From assembly GCA_003024985.2 (NCBI GenBank), contig PXIH01S0037158.1: DNA of 13,686 nt; one strand, 5' to 3'. Positions 8,157-13,686 of the stretch are shown in pieces (position 1 is the stretch's first letter; every line of letters begins with the position of its first letter). The notes beneath the pieces are model-generated. The model was not told the origin of the DNA, did no database searches, and was given only the letters and a program-made list of their open reading frames with translations. The position numbers were made by a program, and so were the translations under genes. The DNA is from Euperipatoides rowelli. Lineage: Eukaryota > Onychophora > Udeonychophora > Euonychophora > Peripatopsidae.

Positions 8157-8600
8157 TGGAATCTTGATTCTGGATGCTCTTTATACATGACCTCTAAAAA
8201 GTAAGATATGTTTAATGAGAGCTCATATTATAGCCAGATAAGAATGGCGGAGGCAATCAGAATTATAGAAACTACAGCTAAAGGAACTAAAGATTATGAT
8301 CAAGGTTGGTAAAGGATATAAAACTAAGGATAAAAACATTCAGTATGTTTGAGATTTTAAGGATAACTTATCTATGAAAGAGTTTGTACGAAGGAGAATT
8401 GAGATCAAGTTTAACAAAATTCATCCCACTGTGTATAGACATAAAGTACTAATTATAGCAAAGGCAGGGGAACATGATGCACTTAATAAAGGGGAAAATC
8501 CAAAAGGCAGCTAGGAGAATTGATGAAGAGAAAGCAGACAATAACGAAGTAGAGTCAAGCAGAAATATGATGCCACTACGGCATTGAAGATTAGACAATA
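8157..8600 (+). pseudogene. Copia protease and GAG-pre-integrase remnant
   Basis: At 8157-8201 the frame reads WNLDSGCSLYMTSKK, matching the retropepsin active site W-x-L-D-S-G-(A/C)-(S/T)-x-H/Y-M-T; the catalytic Asp codon is 8166-8168. After one stop it continues DMFNESSYYSQIRMAEA, like the F-x-x-x-x-x-x-x-V-x-(M/L)-A segment. A different frame from 8335 gives NIQYV, a stop, then DFKDNLSMKEFVRRRIEIKF and VLIIAKAGEHDALNK up to a stop at 8512. This resembles the V-x-Y-V-P-x-L-x-x-N-L-x-S run that leads into the GAG-pre-integrase domain. At about 8573-8600 a degraded LWHRRLGH-like segment (LRH, stop, RLDN) is visible just before the 53-bp repeat. The protease would cut the Gag-Pol polyprotein; here it is dead. 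Confidence 0.78.
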
Positions 8601-8653
8601 GACAACCTCGATGGACTATAGTCTGTTGTTGTCCGGCATATTTGTATTTGTAT
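8601..8653 (+). repeat. 53-bp hairpin repeat, copy 2, inserted in copia
   Basis: A gap-free match to 5584-5636. GACAAC and GTTGTC flank a perfect palindrome GACTATAGTC (8614-8623), and the end is ATTTGTATTTGTAT. It sits exactly where the copia pre-integrase region breaks off after its LWHRRLGH-like motif and before the frame resumes, so it is an insertion into the dead element. I see no certain target duplication. Confidence 0.8.
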
Positions 8654-8870
8654 TTATCTTAACCAAACATACAGGTAAATGAATGAAATGAAAACAAATG
8701 AGCAGTGAAAGGACTACTGTATACCTAAAGTAAATTGGAAAATTGTGTAGAATGAACATTAGGAAAAATGATACAGAAGACATTTAAGGAAGTTTCAGCA
8801 GAAGCTGTAAAGTGTTCATTGGAGATGGTGCACATTGATCTCTGTAGACCGCTCCTTGTAGAGACAGTGG
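8654..8870 (+). pseudogene. Copia integrase, N-terminal part
   Basis: The frame at 8741-8870 reads NCVE, a stop, then TLGKMIQKTFKEVSAEAVKC and SLEMVHIDLCRPLLVETV. This is the copia pattern in which the second half of the HHCC zinc-binding site (C-x-x-C, second Cys now a stop at 8753-8755) is followed by GK-x-x-x-x-x-F and then LELVHTDLCGP. The first catalytic Asp of the DDE core is the GAT at 8837-8839. The region 8654-8740 holds matching but frameshifted sequence (DLNEMKTNEQ). The frame is cut at 8870 by the hAT-like insertion and resumes at 12371. Confidence 0.85.
8863..8870. repeat. 8-bp target duplication of the hAT-like insertion, left
   Basis: GACAGTGG, matching GACAGTGA at 12363-12370 at seven of eight positions. 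An 8-bp duplication is the hAT standard. Confidence 0.7.
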
Positions 8871-9105
8871 CAGGCATGTAACTACACTCTGAGCGCCTTA
8901 GAGCAGTTTTTTTAATTAATCCCCCTTTTCCCCATCCCCTATGATTGACCTTTTATTATCCTTTCTTAAAAAAAAAAACTGTTAGGCTCTCATAGCAAAA
9001 ATTACTTTCAATATAAAGTAAATAAAAGAATATTTAATTAATTAGACATTATTTTTTTTTAAAAAAATTATATTTATTTAAAAAAAAGGTAATTTACAAC
9101 TTATC

Positions 9106-9108
9106 TAA
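9106..9108. repeat. TAA target duplication, left
   Basis: TAA directly before GGCCCCATTTGCA, repeated at 10404-10406 directly after the right end. A 3-bp TAA/TWA duplication is typical of PIF/Harbinger. Confidence 0.8.
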
Positions 9109-9127
9109 GGCCCCATTTGCATGGACA
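9109..9127 (+). repeat. Left terminal inverted repeat
   Basis: GGCCCCATTTGCATGGACA, 18 of 19 positions complementary to 10385-10403. Confidence 0.9.
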
Positions 9128-9137
9128 CTTTATGGGC

Positions 9138-9287
9138 GGTTGAGCCACAAATAGTACCATTTGTATGGGCATTTTCATTACGGCTCAACCATGGTTGAGC
9201 CACCATCTTGATATTGGGTGAGCCACGGTTTAGCCTCAATCAATGTCCATGCAAACATGATCCTGGCTCATCCACAGTTGAGCCATG
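9138..9287. repeat. Left subterminal GGTTGAGCCA repeats
   Basis: GGTTGAGCCA at 9138-9147; a perfect 20-base palindrome GGCTCAACCATGGTTGAGCC at 9182-9201; then variants GGGTGAGCCACGGTTTAGCC near 9216 and TGGCTCATCCACAGTTGAGC near 9263. Related motifs occur at the other end. Such clusters are commonly transposase-binding sites; that role is inferred. Confidence 0.75.
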
Positions 9288-9498
9288 TTGTTGTTTCATT
9301 ATTATTATTTTTTTTGCTTTCAAAATGTTGGAACGTGGCTGTTGTAGCTTTTTAACCTTTAACGATCCCCCCCCCCCTTGTATTATTGTATAATAGAAAA
9401 GAAAAGAACGTCAGCTTCTATGAAGTGGATTCAATATAATTTATTTACTGCAAATGACACTCACAAACAGAAATACTTTGCTTAGAATGTAGAAAAGG

Positions 9499-9583
9499 AA
9501 TAATTCAGATTATTAATATTAATAATTTACAGGTAGACTATTACACTACTTATAGTCTACCTGTATATCTAGTCTGAATTATT
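9499..9583. repeat. Small inverted repeat inside the Harbinger-like element
   Basis: Outer arms AATAATTCAGA (9499-9509) and TCTGAATTATT (9573-9583) enclose inner arms TACAGGTAGACTAT (9528-9541) and ATAGTCTACCTGTA (9552-9565). Both pairs are perfect; the central loop is 10 bases. Confidence 0.9.
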
Positions 9584-9584
9584 C

Positions 9585-9875
9585 ATAATTTGTAAAATTA
9601 GTAATTTTTCATTCCATTTATAGCTTTTACCTGTGTAAATTTTCATTAGTATCAAATAAAGTTTGCTTGAAAAAAAAAATATGTGCCACAAATATTGTAG
9701 AAAGAAAACATAGCCTATATCACAAAATTATATAATGATATTAACATTATATAATTTGTTATTTACATATTTACAGCAATTTTTTTTCAAGCAAACTTTA
9801 TTTGCTACTAAAGAAAATTACAAAGATAAAAAAAACCATAAAATGAATTTAAAAATTACTAATTTTACAAATTAT
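9585..9875. repeat. Large foldback inside the Harbinger-like element
   Basis: The left arm 9585-9680 and right arm 9779-9875 are inverted copies with substitutions and small indels. Clear matched blocks are ATAATTTGTAAAATTAGTAA with its complement near 9856-9875, and AATAAAGTTTGCTTGAAAAA with its complement near 9783-9803. The roughly 98-base spacer contains an AT-rich imperfect palindrome near 9730-9758. The foldback directly adjoins the smaller inverted repeat. Confidence 0.85.
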
Positions 9876-9993
9876 CTTCACATATTAGCATTTGTAGATT
9901 TGTTTTAATTGTAGGAATTTAAGATATAATTTAAATTAGTATTAAAAATCAGAACTGAACAAAAAAAGTAACAACTATAGAATAGATGTAAGA

Positions 9994-10118
9994 AATAATT
10001 TCATTATTAGTCATATTTGTAGTTATTGCATTTTAATACATAGGATTGTCTGAGATGTAAAAATTACGACAAGCCTACTCATGTTAAAAATTTGGGCGCG
10101 CTCGCTCGAAGGTTAAAT
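9994..10118. repeat. Shared block, copy inside the Harbinger-like element
   Basis: Aligns with 11697-11816: AATTTCATTATTA, then TTTTAATACATAGGATTGTC against TTTTATACAGAGGAATCTAT, then CTCATGTTAAAAATTTGGGC against CTCATGTTAAAATTTTGAAC, and GCTCGAAGGTTAA against GCTCTAAGGTTAA. The match is diverged but collinear. Confidence 0.6.
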
Positions 10119-10261
10119 AGTATTGGTTTTGCAAAATATAACTACAAATAGATAGAATTGAAATTATCTTTGATAGATTTCGTTTTGTTAAAGGCACCAT
10201 ATGGGATGAGAGGAATGATCGTTTTTTTTTTTCCTTTCTGGTTCTTGTTATTTTCAAATTT

Positions 10262-10378
10262 ATCCACGGCTGAGCCGTGATTGTGTTCGCATGGCCAAAC
10301 CTGGCTGAGCCATGAATAACATTAACATGGAACACAAAATCCTTATCCGTGGATGAGACACGGTTCAACCGTGGATGA
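10262..10378. repeat. Right subterminal GGCTGAGCC repeats
   Basis: CCACGGCTGAGCCGTG near 10264, CTGGCTGAGCCATG near 10301, and GTGGATGAGACACGGTTCAA then CCGTGGATGA near 10350. They are variants of the motif clustered at the left end, so both ends are set up alike. Confidence 0.75.
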
Positions 10379-10384
10379 AATTAC

Positions 10385-10403
10385 TGTCCTTGCAAATGGG
10401 GCC
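10385..10403 (-). repeat. Right terminal inverted repeat
   Basis: The reverse complement reads GGCCCCATTTGCAAGGACA, ending at the TAA duplication 10404-10406. Confidence 0.9.
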
Positions 10404-10481
10404 TAAGCTTTTGTTTCCTAGCCTTTTGTCTTACAAATTGATCAATCACATAGTGAAACTTTCAAACAAAGTTAAATGAAT

Positions 10482-10870
10482 CCAGTCCGCCTTTCCTTAT
10501 GCAAAGCTCAAATTTAAACTTGATTGATCAAAGAGCCAGTAAGGTTGGCAATATTAAATATTTAGTTTCCTTTGACTAACACAGCCACTGCCTCATAACC
10601 CATCTTGATCTTTAGGAAAAGATGTTTTTGGTTGACAAGGACCAATTATTACACATTTTTGTTCAGACATAAGAGCCTGAGTGTCAGAAAAAATCACCTT
10701 TGTCAGATGAATGAATGATTTTTACATTCTTTGTTTTAACAGATTCAACATATTGTAATCGTTTTGTTTTTTTTACTAAAACTATAGAAACTGTTTCTGC
10801 TGAATCAGGTTCAGCTAATAATAGTTGTTCTTTTTCAAAGAGGAATGAACTGAGTTTGAATGTATCTGCT
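10482..10870 (-). pseudogene. hAT (TTF/ZMYM-type) transposase N-terminal remnant
   Basis: The minus strand is open from about 10869 to 10697 (includes LLLAEPDSAETVSIVLVKK and KIIHSSDKGDF). After a one-base slip in a T-run it reads SDTQALMSEQKCVIIGPCQP then KTSFPKDQDG to a stop at 10594-10596. GPxQPxxxFP preceded by a D-x-G segment is characteristic of hAT transposases with a TTF-type zinc finger. Further down, in other frames, are YWLFDQSS (about 10541) and GKADWIHL (about 10496), resembling the family's WLEYS and GFxDWxHL positions, though the zinc ligands cannot be made out. The frame would run into the nested element at 10403. Only the first part of a roughly 600-residue protein is present. 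The plus-strand open frame over 10715-11014 is its shadow. The assignment is from motif memory and is moderate. Confidence 0.45.
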
Positions 10871-11428
10871 GCTATTTTTTATTTGTATTTTTTTTGCTTA
10901 TTGGATAAAATTTTATATATTAATCTATTTTATGTTTTGACTTTGTTAATTATTATTTGTTGTGTACAAAATAAATTTATTTGCTTTAACCTACGAGCGG
11001 TCGCGCTTTCGTAAATTTTACAACAAATTCAATTTTTTATAAAATGTGTCTATGTGTATGGTCTTGTGGGTTTATCTCTGCCTTCTATTTCTAACACTAA
11101 ACTACAATATTGGTAGGTTTTTACCATGCATATAGCCCATTTTATAGTTATTTTTTAGAATTATATGTAAAAAGACGCCCAGACATAAATTTTACAACAC
11201 GTGACCGCTGATGTTATAATATTGAATTTCAGGTAGCGTAATACAAATATTTTAAAACATTTAGGTAGAAATTTATATATTTTTAGAATCAAAATTTAAT
11301 GCAGATTTCAAAAATGAAAACCAAAAAATTATATCTCAACGACAAAGAAACGGTAAGGAAAAATGTAAGATAAACTGGCTTTTTTTTTTTTTTTTAATAG
11401 CTNACATTTAGAAACAAATTGGCGTAAC

Positions 11429-11503
11429 TCATAAAAAAATCTGTTTGTTGGATTTTTTTGTTCTTTATATGATAAAATTCTTGACAATAAATAGAACACA
11501 AAA
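11429..11503. repeat. Direct repeat unit B, copy 1
   Basis: TCATAAAAAAATCTGTTTGT then TGGATTTTTTTG, TTCTTTATATGATAAAATTC and TTGACAATAAATAGAACACA. It matches 11614-11689 almost throughout. Confidence 0.88.
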
Positions 11504-11613
11504 TAATAAGTTTTTTTCTATCTGTTATAGATTTTGAAATATAGAACAATATTATTTGAACATAGCCTACAGTATATACAAGCTTATAATGAATGCAGCT
11601 ATTAGAAATATAA

Positions 11614-11689
11614 TCATAAAAAAAAATCTGTTTGTTGGAATTTTTTTTTCTTTATATAATAAAATTCCTGACAATAAATAGAACATAAA
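11614..11689. repeat. Direct repeat unit B, copy 2
   Basis: The second copy, 185 bases downstream and in the same direction, directly followed by the shared block at 11697. It differs by a few substitutions and T/A-run lengths. Confidence 0.88.
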
Positions 11690-11696
11690 TATGTGT

Positions 11697-11816
11697 AATC
11701 ATTTCATTATTACAAATATTTGGAAACTTTTATACAGAGGAATCTATGAGTCGTAAAAATTAGGAAACTTAACCGCTCATGTTAAAATTTTGAACGTGAA
11801 TGCTCTAAGGTTAAGT
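11697..11816. repeat. Shared block, copy in the hAT-like element
   Basis: The partner of 9994-10118. Its last part forms a hairpin-ended segment, ACTTAACC (11767-11774) and GGTTAAGT (11809-11816). A third, inverted and weaker relative (AACCTACGAGCGGTCGCGCT then AAATTTTACAAC) lies near 10989-11024. Confidence 0.6.
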
Positions 11817-12362
11817 ATATAGTAATAAATAAAAAAATATTATTTGTGGCTATTAATAATAAATTAAACTGGCAAGTCTGTCTCACATACATCATTTGTA
11901 AATCGACAGGTATAGCAGCTGAAGAAGTAGAACTAGGCTTAGGTGAGATTTGCTCACATTCTGTAATGCTTTTCTTTCTGCTTATTTTTTCGTTTGTGAA
12001 ATTAAGCATCACTTAATGTTTATGGAGTGCATGACCAATGAATTTAACTTAAAAGAAAGTAATATTAATAGTAGCTCCGCTTTACGAGAGCGTGCAGTTG
12101 TTGACTTGTTTATAATGGAAGTAGCCTATACTGTATAGCCTATTTACAAAATTAATACAAATTATTTTATAAGGTGTAATAATATTAATAACATGTACAG
12201 TATGTGCAGGGCATTAATTGTTAAAAATGTCATTTTTTATCTTTAAATAAAAAAGAGAATATTTTTTTAAATTTTTTTATATATACAGTATATTTGATTT
12301 TTTTTTCCACCATTGGTTTTCTTGCTGCCTGGAGCAAAGTGTCAACGATTGCTACATGTGTG

Positions 12363-12370
12363 GACAGTGA
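12363..12370. repeat. 8-bp target duplication of the hAT-like insertion, right
   Basis: GACAGTGA, the partner of GACAGTGG at 8863-8870. The copia integrase reading continues directly after it. Confidence 0.7.
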
Positions 12371-13369
12371 GTTGAAGCAGATATGAATTTGTGAAAGTAG
12401 ACTGCTGATTCACAAGGATTCAATTGTAAAACTTTTTATTGGAAAAGGAAGCTTGTGGCAGGTTCATGGCTTTTAAGGCAAGAAGAGAAAATGATCTGAG
12501 TGTGAACGTTAGCCTTGTGAGATCTGATAATGGGACAAAGTTTATGAAAAAGAGGTTTGGTCATATACACTACAGAATAATGAGGTTGATGAACATAACC
12601 AAACTGACTACTGTCAGGAATATGTTGCTGAATGCTCGACTATCTGCAAAATTCTGGGGTAGCAATGCTGACAGCAGCATATTTCAACTACACTTGCAAT
12701 TGTAAAGAATTAGGAGTAAAATACTATGAAGAGACAATAAAATACCTACTGCAACAAACCTCAAAATATTAGGTTGGATCACATACTGCTAGGTGAAGGA
12801 GAACTCAAGAGTATATTGGGACCAAAAGCTAAACATGGTATTTTTGTATGATATTCAAGGATTTGGAAAGCCTACAGAGTAATTTGCCAGGAGAACAAAG
12901 AGTTGAGGAAAATCAAAGTGTAAATTTGATGAGAATAAGCAAGGCATGGATAATTTTATTACACTAGGACTTGAAATGGCATGTGGGAGTATTTTATTGA
13001 AATAAAAGAGAGGAATGAAGAAAATAACGTGTAAAATGATGATGGAGACTATATATCCAGAAACATGTTGTTTGGGGTGGGACAGTTTGAAGAGGAAAAT
13101 AATCCCATACAAGAAATGAAATAGTGCCAGAAAGAAATAGGTTATTAAATAAAATAAGAGAACAGGAGTTGGTAAATATGGGTATCAGAAAACCTTATAA
13201 GAATAGGCTCGAAAACCAAGCCATGATAAAAGATGAACAACTAATAAAATCAAAGACATATAAGGAAACAATAAAATTTGAGCAGGAAGTTGAGAATGCT
13301 TTAGAAAAGGAGCTAACGTCACTATCAGATCATGGAGTATGTAAACAGGTTGATAGAAGAAAGATATGA
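12371..13369 (+). pseudogene. Copia integrase C-terminal part and start of RT
   Basis: The frame resumes with SRYEFVKVD (12376 onward), FTR and NFLLEKEACGRFMAFKARRE, matching GGSRYF..FIDDYSR..YFLKEK..F..FK of copia integrases. LVRSDNGTKF holds the second catalytic Asp (12526-12528). Where the third catalytic residue sits in ERMNRT, this copy reads RLMNIT, so the Glu is replaced by Arg (12583-12585), and about 20 residues before it are missing. NMLLNARLSAKFWG follows. In another frame GPKAKHGIFV, a stop at 12849-12851, then YSRIWKAYRV marks the integrase C-terminal module. From 13124 the text LIKSKTYKETIKFEQEVENA and LEKELTSLSDHGV matches the start of the RVT_2 domain, then stops at 13367-13369. 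The rest of RT and all RNase H are deleted; only about 60 bases separate this from the polypurine tract. Confidence 0.87.
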
Positions 13370-13429
13370 AAGTTTTAAAGAAACCGGTAAGATTAGCATG
13401 ATAATAGAGTACTACAGTATTGTGCTCAC

Positions 13430-13443
13430 AAGAGAGGTGGGAA
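13430..13443 (+). promoter_or_regulatory. Polypurine tract
   Basis: AAGAGAGGTGGGAA, all purine but for one T, directly before the TG that starts the second LTR. It would prime plus-strand DNA synthesis in an active element. Confidence 0.65.
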
Positions 13444-13686
13444 TGAAATATATTAGATATTTATAATAAACACAATGCATGCATACACTCCTATAGATAT
13501 TATAGGTGTTATGGTAACATTATAGTAGTAGTAGATACATTGAAGAAAGGAAGATGTTGGCATTTATATTCTACTTTGTATGAACTGCAAATGGATCATA
13601 AGAAATACCATTTATACCAGATGGATTTGATGTGTATTGTAACCTGCCTTAAGCACGTTCACAAACAACACGTCAGACTTATTGTT
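13444..13686 (+). repeat. Copia element 3' LTR, cut by the window end
   Basis: It begins TGAAATATATTAGATATT after the polypurine tract and aligns with the 5' LTR (GCATACA at 13481-13487 with 6714-6720, GTAGATACATTGAAGAAAGG at about 13530 with GTAGATGTGTTGAAGGAAGG at about 6755, then AATACCATTTATACCAGATG with AATACCATTAATAATAGATG). Substitutions and indels are frequent, indicating an old insertion. If the two LTRs are of equal length, several tens of bases lie outside the window. Confidence 0.72.

Larger units (their letters stand above)
9109..10403. mobile_element. PIF/Harbinger-like non-autonomous element
   Basis: A 1295-bp element with terminal inverted repeats: left GGCCCCATTTGCATGGACA (9109-9127), right reverse complement GGCCCCATTTGCAAGGACA (10385-10403), one mismatch in 19. 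It is flanked by TAA on both sides. TIR starting GG and a TAA duplication are the Tourist/Harbinger pattern. Both ends carry several copies of a GGTTGAGCCA-type motif. The interior holds a 90-bp-arm foldback and a region shared with the surrounding hAT-like element. No transposase or Myb-like gene is present; open frames at 9208-9393 and 10084-10368 look accidental. It lies inside the hAT-like element, so it arrived last. Confidence 0.85.
10871..12340. other. Interior of the hAT-like element, mostly noncoding
   Basis: Apart from the repeats listed separately, this part is AT-rich and holds no recognisable protein. The minus-strand open frame 11782-12012 (76 codons, with a Ser-rich KPSSTSSAAIP stretch) lies upstream of the transposase remnant in the same direction and could be a leader exon or chance; I see no decisive support. 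One ambiguous base is at 11403. Confidence 0.4.
8871..12362 (-). mobile_element. hAT-like DNA transposon split by a second element
   Basis: The ends are CAGGCATGTAACTA at 8871 and, as reverse complement from 12362, CACACATGTAGCAA: a short imperfect terminal inverted repeat with 10 of 14 positions equal, beginning CA as hAT ends do. The flanking duplication is GACAGTGG/GACAGTGA. Removing the element and one duplication makes the copia integrase codons run on in frame from 8869 to 12371, which independently fixes both ends. Total length is 3492 bp, or about 2.2 kb without the nested Harbinger-like element. Minus-strand sequence at 10482-10870 resembles a hAT transposase N-terminus; the catalytic core and dimerisation domain were not found, so it is internally deleted. 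Superfamily assignment rests on duplication length, end bases and that remnant. Confidence 0.68.
6684..13686 (+). mobile_element. Degraded Ty1/copia-type LTR retrotransposon
   Basis: A plus-strand element with gag, protease, GAG-pre-integrase, integrase and the start of the reverse transcriptase domain in the gag-PR-IN-RT order that defines Ty1/copia elements. It is framed by related sequences at 6684 onward and 13444 onward that I read as the LTRs, and a polypurine tract precedes the second. The coding regions carry many in-frame stops and frameshifts, the LTRs differ by many substitutions and indels, and most of RT plus all of RNase H is missing, so it is an old dead copy. It is interrupted by a hAT-like element (8871-12362) and by a short repeat (8601-8653). 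The 3' end lies beyond the window. Confidence 0.88.

Noticed and set aside
9208-9393. Plus-strand open frame in the Harbinger-like element
   Set aside because: It covers the subterminal repeats and a C11 run and has no transposase-like content.
10715-11014. 99-codon plus-strand open frame as a gene
   Set aside because: Its content is low-complexity and hydrophobic in AT-rich DNA, and the antisense strand reads as a hAT transposase remnant, so it is more likely a shadow.
11782-12012. 76-codon minus-strand open frame as a hAT leader exon
   Set aside because: The Ser-rich stretch is suggestive but not diagnostic, and its C-terminal end lies in a repeat block.
12855-13112. 85-codon minus-strand open frame
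   Set aside because: It is antisense to the copia integrase C-terminus and linker, so it is a shadow.

Overview
This window looks like gene-poor, AT-rich animal nuclear DNA, most likely from an invertebrate and possibly an arthropod. The evidence is the long A/T homopolymers, the microsatellites, the absence of any long intact reading frame, and at least six kinds of eukaryotic transposable element. The species guess rests only on general composition (for example taggcctat-type words) and is weak. I found no host gene, no RNA gene other than a tRNA-like SINE head, and no bacterial, CRISPR or phage feature.

Left part (1-6683). Mostly anonymous AT-rich DNA with separate repeat insertions. On the minus strand at 2209-2494 is the eroded C-terminal end of a non-LTR retrotransposon polyprotein. 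At 3045-3450 two short non-autonomous Helitrons sit head to tail, each with a 5' TC, a hairpin and a 3' CTAG, joined without a spare base. A tRNA-derived SINE at 5280-5563 is bounded by a perfect 16-bp target-site duplication. Just past it is a 53-bp repeat (5584-5636) that recurs at 8601-8653.

Right part (6684 to the window end). One old Ty1/copia-type LTR retrotransposon on the plus strand fills this region. It has diverged LTRs, a gag remnant, an aspartic protease motif, a GAG-pre-integrase region, an integrase and the very start of the reverse transcriptase domain. The rest of reverse transcriptase and RNase H is missing. The 3' LTR runs off the window.

The copia element is split inside its integrase by a 3.5-kb insertion (8871-12362) with hAT-like ends and an 8-bp target duplication. 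Removing the insertion and one duplication brings the two integrase halves back into the same frame, which is strong evidence for the boundaries. This insertion carries a broken, minus-strand BED/TTF-type (ZMYM-like) hAT transposase N-terminal remnant. It is itself interrupted by a 1295-bp PIF/Harbinger-like non-autonomous element (9109-10403) with a TAA duplication, which contains a large internal foldback. The order of events is therefore copia, then hAT-like, then Harbinger-like.

Nothing here looks functional today. The most notable points are the precisely datable three-layer nest, the exact tandem Helitron junction, and an odd SINE with Pol III stop signals inside its body. I see no convincing new biological system.
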